A stretch of 41,602 nt of DNA from Mucilaginibacter saanensis (lineage in GTDB: Bacteria; Bacteroidota; Bacteroidia; Sphingobacteriales; Sphingobacteriaceae), in assembly GCF_014200575.1 (NCBI RefSeq), contig NZ_JACHBZ010000028.1:1-41602 (forward strand), written 5' to 3'. Shown here piece after piece: positions 1-6,986 of this stretch. The translations under genes were made by a program, and so were the position numbers. The notes under the pieces were generated by a model, which saw only the letters and a list, made by a program, of their open reading frames with translations, was not told where the DNA came from and ran no database searches. The first letter of the stretch is position 1. The number at the start of each line of letters is the position of its first letter.

Positions 1-115
1 TAAAAAGCAACCGCTCTAAACAGGCTAACATAAAGCCGCCTTAAATCAAATGTAAATAAATTATGCAGATTACTTGTATATCAACACAGAATCTCGCAAT
101 GACATTTTTTATTTA

Positions 116-176
116 CTCCCGCGAGATTAGCGTAGCGTATCTCGTGGATTACATGATTAAAGCCTCCGGCTTATAT
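116..176. repeat. 61-bp direct repeat, copy 1
   Basis: These 61 bases are identical to 431-491. Each copy contains the inverted pair CGAGAT/ATCTCG and the small hairpin AAGCC-tcc-GGCTT. The similarity resumes after a short variable stretch: 183-211 matches 507-535 except for two single-base indels, and ends in a GGCTGCA(A)GCC palindrome. It lies in the gene-free 1-656 stretch. Just upstream, at 92-105, is TCTCGCAATGACAT, a lone half of the palindromic repeat seen whole at 6987-7070. No open frame supports a gene here. Confidence 0.85.
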
Positions 177-204
177 TCAGTTGAAACTTATGTTCGCACG
201 GGCT

Positions 205-431
205 GCAAGCCATAAGTGTTCGGAAGATTAGAGTTTTGACTAAAGCCTCCTTTTCAACTTCTCTATCCGTCCCATAAATGGGACGGCAATGAATGAAAAA
301 TATTAAAAACGCTTATATTTATCATTGCCGTTGGCTTTAGCCAACGGATTGCAAATAAAAAATCATAAGGCTTTAGCCAAAACTCGACATTTAATATTCA
401 TTTTGATTCTTCCGAACGATTATGGCTTTGC
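205..431. repeat. Large inverted-repeat element with nested hairpins
   Basis: The outer arms pair 205-227 with 408-431, including a perfect 10-bp GTTCGGAAGA/TCTTCCGAAC at 218-227 and 408-417. A second arm pair lies inside: 231-247 with 369-385, 16 of 17 positions complementary. Between them sit two perfect 8-bp-stem hairpins at 267-286 (CCGTCCCA/TGGGACGG) and 328-347 (CCGTTGGC/GCCAACGG), and CAATGA after the first is matched by TCATTG before the second. The whole could fold as one branched structure in DNA or RNA. It carries no gene and sits exactly between the two 61-bp direct repeats. A non-autonomous mobile or REP-like element is the simplest reading; a structured RNA is possible. Confidence 0.7.
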
Positions 432-491
432 TCCCGCGAGATTAGCGTAGCGTATCTCGTGGATTACATGATTAAAGCCTCCGGCTTATAT
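431..491. repeat. 61-bp direct repeat, copy 2
   Basis: Identical to 116-176. The related tail (507-535) continues into further small palindromes (GGCTGCAGCC, GGCTTGAGCC) up to about 545. The rest of the gap, 546-656, is AT-rich, shows no clear repeat, and presumably holds the promoter of the small gene at 657; I could not identify a convincing TAnnTTTG element there. Confidence 0.85.
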
Positions 492-656
492 ATTCAACTG
501 AAAGCTGAAACTTATGTTTCGCACGGGCTGCAGCCGGCTTGAGCCAAAAAAGAGCAAACCAAACCATAACAATTTGTTAATGAAAGCTTAAAGCAAACCG
601 TACTTTAGGTTTAATAATGTTGATTATCATTGTAATAAACAACTATTATAAAAGTT

Positions 657-869
657 ATGACTAATTCAATTCTGGAGATAACCGAAAATGAATACCTGAT
701 CAAGCTGAACAGGAGTAACTTCAACTTATCATTTATCAGAAGCTTATTGAAGCTTGTTGAGGTTTCTAACCCTTCAGACGAAGGCGATGCTTACAAAGAC
801 CGTATCATCCAACCGTATCAGAACCACTCTGCCGAAGCTGACTATTACAGCTCTATTGAGGAAAAATAA
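657..869 (+). CDS. Small hypothetical protein (70 aa)
   Basis: I do not recognise this protein. It is short and charged, with no signal peptide, membrane segment, cysteine pair or known motif. The N-terminal half (residues 1-35) looks like a short strand-helix unit with basic and hydrophobic residues; the C-terminal half is acidic and probably disordered. Support for its being a real gene: it starts with ATG, is the only good frame in the area, and its stop codon runs straight into a strong rho-independent terminator on the same strand (868-905). It stands alone downstream of the repeat-rich 1-545 region. Function unknown. Confidence is moderate because a frame this short can occur by chance. 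Confidence 0.55.
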   Translation: MTNSILEITENEYLIKLNRSNFNLSFIRSLLKLVEVSNPSDEGDAYKDRIIQPYQNHSAEADYYSSIEEK

Positions 870-905
870 AAGGAGGCGATGTTTCGCCTCCTTTTATTTT
901 TTTTC
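868..905 (+). terminator. Rho-independent terminator after the 70-aa gene
   Basis: Perfect 11-bp stem AAAAGGAGGCG/CGCCTCCTTTT (868-878 and 885-895) with a 6-base loop, followed by a run rich in T on the plus strand. The left arm begins inside the stop codon of the 657-869 gene. The facing minus-strand gene ends at 935, and the A-run preceding the stem may let it act in both directions. Confidence 0.85.
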
Positions 906-934
906 TTCTTTTTTATTCCCGTCCCTTTAGCTTC

Positions 935-1483
935 TTAGAACTGGCGATATCCGCCCCTTACTACTTGTTTATCCATTTGGGCCAGTTGTCCTTTCATCAT
1001 CTTGATCTGATCGGCCAGTAATTTATTCTTATCCTCTTTTGCTGCTTCTGATAAATACATCTGCGCTTCGCGTTTGTTGCGTTTGGCCATAGATATACCT
1101 GCCAGGCTCAATTTAGCCAAAGCCGTATTGTGCGACATTTTCATTCCCAGCTGTAATGCTTTTTTAAAGTATTTCTCTGATTTCATAGGAGCCTTGCGCG
1201 ACTCGATCAATCCAATCAATAAATTATAATAGCCATGCTGATTTTTATGCAGCTGTTTTTCGTAATCGGTAATTTTCATTAACCATGCTTCGGCTTTCTC
1301 CGAGTTTTCTTTACGCAGATAAAACTGCGATATGATCATGTTCTCGTTAAAAAAGAAGCTCAGCAGCGTTATACCGCCCAAAAACAACACTAAAATACCC
1401 CAGCCCCAAAATCCAAATGCACAAAGCGCAACCGCCGCACCGAATAATACGCAGGCAATAATTAACCTAACAATATTTGACAT
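935..1483 (-). CDS. Membrane-anchored TPR-like protein
   Basis: 182 aa. Residues about 5-25 and 27-45 are two adjacent hydrophobic segments rich in Gly, Ala, Phe and Trp, forming an N-terminal membrane hairpin. The rest (about 50-160) is a soluble helical domain with the spacing of tetratricopeptide repeats: helices containing EKAEAWLMKI, YYNLLIGLIESRK, SEKYFKKALQLG and AEAA-type alanines. The C-terminus is basic. Such small TPR membrane proteins are common in Bacteroidota and have no assigned role; protein-protein interaction at the inner membrane is the likely use. It is divergent from the uracil-DNA glycosylase gene, sharing a 72-bp intergenic stretch, and ends facing the 70-aa gene. No pathway can be inferred from its neighbours. 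Confidence 0.75.
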   Translation of the reverse strand: MSNIVRLIIACVLFGAAVALCAFGFWGWGILVLFLGGITLLSFFFNENMIISQFYLRKENSEKAEAWLMKITDYEKQLHKNQHGYYNLLIGLIESRKAPMKSEKYFKKALQLGMKMSHNTALAKLSLAGISMAKRNKREAQMYLSEAAKEDKNKLLADQIKMMKGQLAQMDKQVVRGGYRQF

Positions 1484-1555
1484 AATTTATGATACTATAT
1501 ATTGAGTGCAAATATCCGTTTATTTGTACGCTTAATCAACATTATATCAATATTT

Positions 1556-2236
1556 ATGGCAAATGCATTAGACCCCTCATGGCACGAAGTTTTGAAAGAC
1601 GAATTTGGCAAGAATTACATGATACAACTGAAACAATTTTTGCTGGATGAGAAAGCTGCGGGCCAGGTGGTTTACCCTAAAAACAGCGACATTTTTAATG
1701 CCTTTAACAATACCTCTTTTGATGATGTTAAAGTAGTAATATTGGGGCAGGACCCCTACCACGGCGCACACCAGGCTCACGGGCTGTCATTCTCGGTGCA
1801 AAAAGGCATCGCTGTACCGCGGTCGCTCAGTAATATTTATAAAGAGTTAAAAACGGATATCCCCGGCTTTCAGATCCCGGCACACGGCAACCTGGAAGAA
1901 TGGGCCAAACAAGGCGTACTATTGTTAAATGCTACGCTAACCGTTAGGGCCAGCAGCCCCGGCTCGCACCAGAAAAAAGGCTGGGAAGAATTTACAGACG
2001 AAGTAATTAAAACCATATCTGATAAAAAAGAAGGCATTGTATTTATACTATGGGGAGCTTTTGCACAATCAAAAGCAGTACTTATTGATGAAAAGAAGCA
2101 TTTCATCATCAAATCGGCCCACCCCTCGCCTTTCTCGGCCGACCGCGGCTTTTTTGGCAGCAGGCCATTCTCCAAAACAAATGAAATTTTAAAGAAAGAA
2201 GGAAAACCAGAAATTAACTGGCAGATAGCCCCCTAA
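1556..2236 (+). CDS. ung: Uracil-DNA glycosylase, family 1
   Basis: 226 aa from the ATG at 1556. The open frame extends upstream to a TTG at 1502, but the added residues do not resemble the family, while MANALDPSW fits the usual N-terminus. The enzyme cuts uracil from DNA by hydrolysing the glycosidic bond, starting base-excision repair. The water-activating loop GQDPYHG is at residues 64-70 (catalytic Asp66), followed by HGLSFSV; the Leu-loop motif HPSPFS starts at His189 (HPSPLS in E. coli Ung). LLLNATLTVR and FILWGAFAQ are also family hallmarks. Length is normal and all key residues are present. The stop codon lies in the left arm of the C/G-rich cassette at 2228-2356. It is divergent from the TPR-like gene, with no operon partner. 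Confidence 0.97.
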   Translation: MANALDPSWHEVLKDEFGKNYMIQLKQFLLDEKAAGQVVYPKNSDIFNAFNNTSFDDVKVVILGQDPYHGAHQAHGLSFSVQKGIAVPRSLSNIYKELKTDIPGFQIPAHGNLEEWAKQGVLLLNATLTVRASSPGSHQKKGWEEFTDEVIKTISDKKEGIVFILWGAFAQSKAVLIDEKKHFIIKSAHPSPFSADRGFFGSRPFSKTNEILKKEGKPEINWQIAP

Positions 2237-2356
2237 CCCACTAAAGGGGGAATTAAAAAACATAAAAAGCCTGCTTTATTTTATAAAATAAAGCAGGCCT
2301 TTTATCTTTAAACAAACTTGTTAATCAAAAACTCTCCCTTCAGGGGGCCGGGGCGC
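2228..2356. repeat. Inverted-end cassette carrying a terminator, copy A
   Basis: The left arm, from about 2228 (AGCCCCCTAACC then CTAAAGGGGGA), and the right arm, about 2330-2356 (CTCCCTTCAGGGGGCC then GGGGCGC), are imperfect inverted copies of each other. Between them is a strong symmetrical terminator (2269-2298). The left arm overlaps the stop codon of ung and the right arm reaches the stop codon of the Lrp-family gene, so the cassette fills the gap between convergent genes exactly. A very similar, better-preserved cassette is at 6088-6215. Confidence 0.75.
2269..2298. terminator. Bidirectional terminator between ung and the lrp-like gene
   Basis: A perfect 15-bp inverted repeat (GCCTGCTTTATTTTA and its complement) with no spacer, so the AT-rich centre forms the loop. 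A-rich sequence precedes it and TTTT follows, so it has the signals of a terminator on both strands, as suits two convergent genes. Confidence 0.85.
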
Positions 2357-2826
2357 TAATATTCCAACGGAACTATCGGCTCTTTTTTGCTGGTCGACAT
2401 GATCATCATGGTCTGGAAGGTTTTAACAACCGTAATACGGCTTATCTTTTCCATGATCAGTTGTTCGTACGATTTGATGTCGCGCACGTAAACCTTTAGT
2501 AAAAAGTCACACTGCCCTGTTACGTGGTGGCACTCGGTAACTTCCTTAATATGTTTAATCTCATCCAAAAATGTCTGGATGGTATTTTTCTGATGAAAAT
2601 CAAGCGATATCTGGATAAACGTCTTGATACCCAGGCCTAGTTTTTCCTCATCAACCAGGGCATGATAGCTTTTTATATATTCTGCATTTTCCAGCTTGCG
2701 GACACGCTCTAAGGTAGGTGCCGGCGAAAGCCCTATCTCGTTTGAAAGTTGAAGGTTGGTTATCCTTCCGTTTTCCTGTAATATCTTAAGTATTTGAAGA
2801 TCTATTTTATCTAATTCGGCGCCCAT
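2356..2826 (-). CDS. Lrp/AsnC family transcriptional regulator
   Basis: 156 aa, the usual size. Residues about 5-60 form the winged helix-turn-helix, opening with LDKIDLQILKILQENGRIT and NLQLSNEIGLSPAPTLERVR, the classic AsnC-type pattern. Residues about 65-145 are the RAM (Lrp ligand-binding/oligomerisation) domain, with the typical VTECHHVTGQCDFLLKVYV segment that follows the ligand-binding glycine turn. Members bind amino acids or related effectors and act as dimers or octamers on amino-acid metabolism genes. No amino-acid gene is adjacent: upstream lies the divergent mntR-mntH operon (141-bp gap), downstream the terminator cassette. The target and ligand are therefore unknown, and self-regulation through the shared upstream region is the only local guess. 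Confidence 0.93.
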   Translation of the reverse strand: MGAELDKIDLQILKILQENGRITNLQLSNEIGLSPAPTLERVRKLENAEYIKSYHALVDEEKLGLGIKTFIQISLDFHQKNTIQTFLDEIKHIKEVTECHHVTGQCDFLLKVYVRDIKSYEQLIMEKISRITVVKTFQTMMIMSTSKKEPIVPLEY

Positions 2827-2930
2827 TGGGTATACAATAATGTACGCAAATATACAGTTTTCCGCAATTCACAAAATTATATTTTTCCCAAAACTAATTC
2901 AACAAAAATATATTTCCCATAGCCTCATAA

Positions 2931-2962
2931 TTTAGATAAGTCTAAATTTTTTATTAGATTTG
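2931..2962 (+). promoter_or_regulatory. Putative MntR/DtxR operator overlapping the mntR-mntH promoter
   Basis: TTTAGATAAGTCTAAA (2931-2946) is a perfect 6-bp-arm palindrome with a 4-base centre, of the style bound by DtxR/MntR repressors. It covers the -33 region of a Bacteroidota-type promoter whose -7 element TAGATTTG (2955-2962) matches TAnnTTTG. The start codon is at 2968, only five bases after the -7 box, so transcription should begin at or next to the ATG. Autoregulation by metal-loaded MntR is the inference. Confidence 0.65.
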
Positions 2963-2967
2963 TATAA

Positions 2968-3621
2968 ATGAACACTTTAGCCGAAGAAAACTACCTGAAA
3001 TCCATCTATCACCTATCCATGGATGCAGGTAATGTAAGTACCAATCAAATTGCGGCTTCACTAAAAACCAAGGCTTCGTCGGTAACTGACATGTTAAAAA
3101 AGCTGGCGGATAAGGCCCTTATTAACTATACCCGGTACCAGGGCGTAAGCCTTACCCCATCGGGCGAAAAAATTGCCATCAACATCATTCGCAAACACCG
3201 CCTGTGGGAATATTTTTTGGTAGAGAAGCTAAACTTTAAGTGGGACCAGGTGCATGATATGGCCGAAGAAATGGAGCACATATCATCGGCAGAACTGATT
3301 GACAGGCTGGACAAGTTTATGGATTACCCCCAGCATGATCCGCACGGCGAGCCCATACCCGATTGTAACGGCCGGTTTAAAGCGCATGAGCTTAAACCCA
3401 TATCGGCACTATCGGTTAATGACAGCGGGATCATATCGGGCGTGCGCGACCATACCTCGTCATTTTTACAATACCTCGAAAAACAACAGCTGGTTATCGG
3501 TAAAAAAATAGCCATAACCGAAATTATATCCTTTGATCATTCTGTGGTTTTACAAGTTGAAAACATAAAAGAAGTACACATCAGCCGCGAAGTGGCCAAT
3601 AACTTACTGATAGCCCTATGA
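2968..3621 (+). CDS. mntR: DtxR/MntR family metal-dependent repressor
   Basis: 217 aa. Residues 1-60 are a winged helix-turn-helix (AEENYLKSIYHLS, then SVTDMLKKLADKALINYTRY), residues about 65-140 the metal-binding dimerisation domain (KHRLWEYFLVEKL; MAEEMEHISS with the Glu/Glu/His ligand cluster), and residues about 145-215 an SH3-like FeoA-type domain. That gives the longer IdeR-like layout rather than the short Bacillus MntR. The position of Bacillus MntR Asp8 appears to be Asn8 here, which may change metal preference. Members repress metal uptake when Mn(II) or Fe(II) is plentiful. The gene overlaps the Nramp transporter by 4 bp (ATGA) and has a palindrome in its promoter, so it very likely controls its own operon. 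Mn versus Fe cannot be settled from sequence. Confidence 0.92.
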   Translation: MNTLAEENYLKSIYHLSMDAGNVSTNQIAASLKTKASSVTDMLKKLADKALINYTRYQGVSLTPSGEKIAINIIRKHRLWEYFLVEKLNFKWDQVHDMAEEMEHISSAELIDRLDKFMDYPQHDPHGEPIPDCNGRFKAHELKPISALSVNDSGIISGVRDHTSSFLQYLEKQQLVIGKKIAITEIISFDHSVVLQVENIKEVHISREVANNLLIAL

Positions 3622-5504
3622 GTAACAACGACAATAACCATTCTTTAGGTAATGTACATGGCTCGGTTACTACCGACAATAAAACCGGCTGGCGCAAAAT
3701 AATGGCTTTCCTGGGGCCTGCCTACCTGGTAAGCGTAGGTTATATGGACCCCGGAAACTGGGCTACCGATATTGCGGGGGGCAGTGCCTTTGGGTATAAA
3801 CTCATCTGGATCCTGTTTGCATCAAACCTGATAGCGCTGCTGCTGCAATCATTAAGCGCAAGGCTGGGCATTGTGCGCGGGCTCGATCTGGCACAGGCCT
3901 CAAAAAATGCTTACCCCCGCTTTGTAAATTTCTGGCTTTATATACTGGCCCAGATTGCCATAGTAGCCTGTGACCTTGCCGAGATCATCGGGATGGCTAT
4001 CGGCTTAAAACTCCTGTTTCACCTGCCGCTCATCTGGGGCGTATCGCTCACCATCACGGATACCGTGCTCATGCTGTACCTCATGAACAAAGGTATGCGC
4101 AAGCTGGAAGGCTTTATTATATCCATGATATTTATCATCGGCCTATCGTTTTTAGTGGAGATGTTTATCGTATCGCCAGATGTGGTTGATATTGCCAAAG
4201 GCTTTATACCCGGTAACCTATCCGGCGAAGGCCTATACATTGCCATAGGTATCATTGGGGCAACCGTAATGCCGCATAATCTTTACCTGCATTCGTCCCT
4301 CGTGCAAACCAGGCAAATAACCCGCACAGATGCCGGTATTAAATCGGCCATCAGGTTTAACCTGTTTGATACGGTGATAGCACTAAACCTGGCATTTTTA
4401 GTAAATGCAGCCATCCTGATACTTGCCGCTACGGCCTTTTTTAAAAATGGCTATTTTAAAGTAGCCGAAATACAGGACGCCTACAAACTATTGGAACATA
4501 TTTTTGGGCATATAGCCCCAATACTGTTTGCTATTGCATTAATTGCATCGGGCCAAAGCTCCACCATCACCGGTACCCTTGCCGGGCAAATCATCATGGA
4601 GGGACACATTAACCTGCGTATTGAGCCCTGGCTGCGCCGTTTGCTTACCCGTGTGCTGGCCATTTTGCCCGCCGTGTTCACCATTATTTACTTTGGCGAA
4701 GATGCGCTGGGCAGCCTGATTATATTGAGCCAGGTAGTACTTAGCTTGCAGCTGGGCTTTGCGGTGATTCCGCTGATCCACTTCACATCTGATAAAAAGC
4801 GGATGGGTAATTTCGCCATCAGCCTCAAAGTAAAAATACTGGCCTGGGCCAGTGCCGTACTCATAGTAGGGCTTAACGCTAAACTGGTATATGAGCAGAT
4901 ACTTGATTGGCTCAAAGGCAATCCATCGGCAGATGTATGGATCTATGCTGTTGTTGTACCTATTGTTATCGCCATTGCCATACTGCTCATATATGTATTT
5001 TTAAGGCCGATGTTATTTAAACATGCCGATAAGCCGGCCTATGTACCTCACGGTATTGCCACCGCCATAACCGAGCTTGACGCCATTACCTATAAGCATA
5101 TTGCCATCACTATTGATTTTTCAAAAAACGATAACGACTGCCTGCGACATGCTATTATGCAGGGTGGCAAACGCGCAAATTACACCTTGATACACGTGGT
5201 AGAAACCGCCGGTGCCCGTTACTATGGCCAGCAGGTAATGGATAACGAAACCCAGAGCGATGTGGACAACCTTGACAAATATGTTGTTGCCATGGAACAT
5301 CTGGGCTATAAAGCACAGGCACAAATTGGCTACGGCAGTGCAGCCAGCTCCATAGCCAAAATTGTTAATGAGGAAAATGTGGACTTTATAGTGATGGGAT
5401 CGCACGGGCACAAAGCTATTAAGGACCTTATTTTTGGCACCACCGTAAACTCCGTAAGGCACATGGTGAACGTGCCGGTACTGGTGGTAAAACCACAACT
5501 GTAG
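3618..5504 (+). CDS. mntH: Nramp divalent metal transporter fused to a UspA domain
   Basis: 628 aa, much longer than a plain MntH (about 410-450 aa). Residues about 25-450 are the Nramp transporter with around 11 membrane segments; the metal-binding motifs MDPGNWATD in TM1 and MPHNLYLH in TM6 are intact, so proton-coupled Mn(II)/Fe(II) import is expected. Residues about 490-628 are a universal stress protein domain starting at HIAITIDFS and ending in the nucleotide-binding motif G-2x-G-9x-G-T (GSHGHKAIKDLIFGTT), which predicts ATP binding on the cytoplasmic side. It is translationally coupled to mntR by a 4-bp overlap. The UspA tail may gate transport by ATP or stress state; that is inference. 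No terminator is visible before the repeat at 5529. Confidence 0.95.
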   Translation: MSNNDNNHSLGNVHGSVTTDNKTGWRKIMAFLGPAYLVSVGYMDPGNWATDIAGGSAFGYKLIWILFASNLIALLLQSLSARLGIVRGLDLAQASKNAYPRFVNFWLYILAQIAIVACDLAEIIGMAIGLKLLFHLPLIWGVSLTITDTVLMLYLMNKGMRKLEGFIISMIFIIGLSFLVEMFIVSPDVVDIAKGFIPGNLSGEGLYIAIGIIGATVMPHNLYLHSSLVQTRQITRTDAGIKSAIRFNLFDTVIALNLAFLVNAAILILAATAFFKNGYFKVAEIQDAYKLLEHIFGHIAPILFAIALIASGQSSTITGTLAGQIIMEGHINLRIEPWLRRLLTRVLAILPAVFTIIYFGEDALGSLIILSQVVLSLQLGFAVIPLIHFTSDKKRMGNFAISLKVKILAWASAVLIVGLNAKLVYEQILDWLKGNPSADVWIYAVVVPIVIAIAILLIYVFLRPMLFKHADKPAYVPHGIATAITELDAITYKHIAITIDFSKNDNDCLRHAIMQGGKRANYTLIHVVETAGARYYGQQVMDNETQSDVDNLDKYVVAMEHLGYKAQAQIGYGSAASSIAKIVNEENVDFIVMGSHGHKAIKDLIFGTTVNSVRHMVNVPVLVVKPQL

Positions 5505-5528
5505 TTGTTGCAGGTATTTACAAATCAA

Positions 5529-5591
5529 CCTGTCATTCTGAGCGCAGCGAAGAATCTATTAGTCTGTTTCAACTTTGTTCAGGATGACAGG
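5529..5591. repeat. Interspersed palindromic repeat (TGTCATTCTGAG type)
   Basis: Arms CCTGTCATTCTGA (5529-5541) and TCAGGATGACAGG (5579-5591) are complementary at 12 of 13 positions and enclose AGCGCAGCGAAGAATCT. This sequence style recurs in intergenic DNA of many Bacteroidota. It follows mntH by 24 bp and could act as its transcript end, though no T-run follows. A right-half relative (GATTCTTCACTCCG, GGCATGACA) is seen near 31865-31891. Confidence 0.75.
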
Positions 5592-5606
5592 AGGCAAAAT
5601 TTTATG

Positions 5607-5614
5607 TAAGTTTG
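5607..5614 (+). promoter_or_regulatory. Probable -7 promoter element of smpB
   Basis: TAAGTTTG matches the Bacteroidota -7 consensus TAnnTTTG. It lies 21 bp before the smpB start; AAGGAA at 5621-5626 is an unusually good ribosome-binding site for this genome. No TTTG stands at the expected 19-bp spacing, so the -33 element is weak. Confidence 0.5.
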
Positions 5615-5635
5615 CAGTGTAAGGAAAAGTAAACA

Positions 5636-6088
5636 ATGTCTGAGGATAAAATATATATAAAGAATAAAAAAGCTTATTTTGAATACCATATACTGGATAA
5701 ATATACTGCCGGTATCAAATTATTGGGTACCGAGATTAAGTCGATAAGGGAGGGGAAGGCCAATATTAACGATGCCTTTTGCACTTTTATCAGTAACCAG
5801 CTATTTGTACGCAACCTGCATATTTCTGAATATTCATACGGCTCATTTTACAACCACGAAGCCAAGCGCGACCGTGTGTTATTACTCAACAAAAAAGAAC
5901 TCAAAAAGCTGCTTACCCGCGGCGAAGAAAAAGGCTTAACCATAGTGCCTCTCGCCTTATTTATCAGCGAGCGTGGCTTTGCCAAATTAGAAATAGGTCT
6001 TGCCCAGGGTAAAAAGACCTTTGACAAACGCGAAACCCTCAAAGAACGCGATACCAAAGTAGAAATGGACCGGGCATTGAAAAGATAG
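5636..6088 (+). CDS. smpB: SsrA-binding protein SmpB
   Basis: 150 aa, normal length. SmpB binds tmRNA and carries it to stalled ribosomes for trans-translation. The family pattern is clear: [19 protein letters not shown] then [18 protein letters not shown] (the OB-fold core), [18 protein letters not shown], and the basic C-terminal tail (GKKTFDKRE, then KERD...DRALKR) that mimics the codon-anticodon helix in the decoding centre. The tmRNA gene itself (ssrA) is not in this window. A good Shine-Dalgarno-like AAGGAA lies upstream. The stop codon adjoins the left arm of the terminator cassette at 6088-6215, which separates it from the convergent pcm gene. Confidence 0.97.
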   Translation: MSEDKIYIKNKKAYFEYHILDKYTAGIKLLGTEIKSIREGKANINDAFCTFISNQLFVRNLHISEYSYGSFYNHEAKRDRVLLLNKKELKKLLTRGEEKGLTIVPLALFISERGFAKLEIGLAQGKKTFDKRETLKERDTKVEMDRALKR

Positions 6089-6215
6089 GAGCCCCCCTGC
6101 CCCCTAAAGGGGGAGTTTTTGATTAGGAAATTCATTTAAAACAAAAGCCCTGCTTTATTCATCATAAAGCAGGGCTTTTGTTTTTTAGCCCCCCTTTAGG
6201 GGGCCGGGGGGCTCC
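6088..6215. repeat. Inverted-end cassette carrying a terminator, copy B
   Basis: The 26-bp ends at 6088-6113 and 6190-6215 are inverted copies matching at 25 of 26 positions; each reads GGAG, six C, two variable bases, five C, TAAA, five G. Each end is itself a small hairpin (CCCCC-TAAA-GGGGG). The interior is a strong terminator (6141-6181). The cassette fills the whole gap between convergent smpB and pcm. It resembles the one at 2228-2356, including the CTGCTTTAT...ATAAAGCAG core of the terminator. Confidence 0.8.
6141..6181. terminator. Bidirectional terminator between smpB and pcm
   Basis: Perfect 18-bp stem, ACAAAAGCCCTGCTTTAT at 6141-6158 and its complement at 6164-6181, with a 5-base loop. 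T-runs follow on the plus strand (6181-6186), and A-rich sequence precedes it, giving a T-run on the minus strand. Confidence 0.9.
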
Positions 6216-6216
6216 T

Positions 6217-6876
6217 CTACCAAGCCTTATCCCCTACCAGCGGTACAAACCTGAAGGTATCCAGCACAATCTTTTCGTAATCATGCTCGGCAACTTTAAG
6301 TACGATTACCATTTTTTGGGTTTCTTCATCACCCACGGGGATAACCAGGATGCCACCTATCTTTAATTGTTTTAATAATACATCGGGCACGGTAGGCGCA
6401 CCGGCGGTTACAATAATTTTATCATACGGCGCATAGTCCGCTTTACCAATAGAGCCATCGCCGCAAAAGAAATTAGGTTTGTAGCCCATTTTTTCCGGGA
6501 GGATGTGTTTAGTACGTTCGTAAAGCTTTTCTTGCCTTTCAATAGTATATACTGTGGCGCCAAGCTCCATTAAAATACAGGTTTGATAACCCGAGCCTGT
6601 CCCAATTTCAAGCACCTTATCGCCCCTGCGGATGTGCAGCAGCTCGGTTTGGTATGCTACGGTGTAGGGCTGCGATATGGTTTGCCCCTCGCCTATCGGA
6701 AAAGCAATGTCGTTATAAGCCTGGTTCCAGAAGGTTTCGTCAAAAAAATAATGCCGGGGTACTTTTCCAATAGCCAGCAACACCTCTTCATCCTGAATAC
6801 CTTTTTTTTGCAGGATGTCAACCAATCGTTTGCGGGCACCTTTCTCGCGGTAATTATCTATATACTTATAAGCCAT
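6217..6876 (-). CDS. pcm: Protein-L-isoaspartate O-methyltransferase
   Basis: 219 aa. Uses S-adenosylmethionine to methylate isoaspartyl residues in damaged proteins, allowing their repair to aspartate. The family layout is complete: an N-terminal helix (YREKGARKRLVDILQKKGI), VPRHYFF, the QTISQPYTVAYQTELL substrate segment, SAM motif I VLEIGTGSGYQT, the acidic strand end TVYTIERQ, and YDKIIVTAGAPTVPDVLLKQL with GGILVIPVG (motifs II and III). Length is typical of bacterial Pcm. It is convergent with smpB across the terminator cassette. A -7 box TAACTTTG (6885-6892, minus strand) lies only eight bases before the ATG, suggesting a very short or absent leader. No neighbour in the window shares its pathway. 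Confidence 0.96.
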   Translation of the reverse strand: MAYKYIDNYREKGARKRLVDILQKKGIQDEEVLLAIGKVPRHYFFDETFWNQAYNDIAFPIGEGQTISQPYTVAYQTELLHIRRGDKVLEIGTGSGYQTCILMELGATVYTIERQEKLYERTKHILPEKMGYKPNFFCGDGSIGKADYAPYDKIIVTAGAPTVPDVLLKQLKIGGILVIPVGDEETQKMVIVLKVAEHDYEKIVLDTFRFVPLVGDKAW

Positions 6877-6884
6877 TTATAAGG

Positions 6885-6892
6885 CAAAGTTA
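6885..6892 (-). promoter_or_regulatory. Probable -7 promoter element of pcm
   Basis: On the minus strand this reads TAACTTTG, a match to TAnnTTTG. It ends eight bases before the pcm ATG, so the transcript should start within a few bases of the start codon. I found no well-placed TTTG at -33. Confidence 0.5.
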
Positions 6893-6986
6893 GCAGGAAT
6901 TTCAGCATTTAAGGGGATTGACAACGTAGCGGCGGGTAATTCATTATAGCATAGCAGGTAATTTTTTTATGGCTATGCAACGCCAT

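Noticed and set aside
1..656. Riboswitch or tmRNA/6S RNA in the long 5' gap
   Set aside because: The hairpins are there, but I could not match any known conserved core; the direct plus inverted repeat layout suits a repeat element better.
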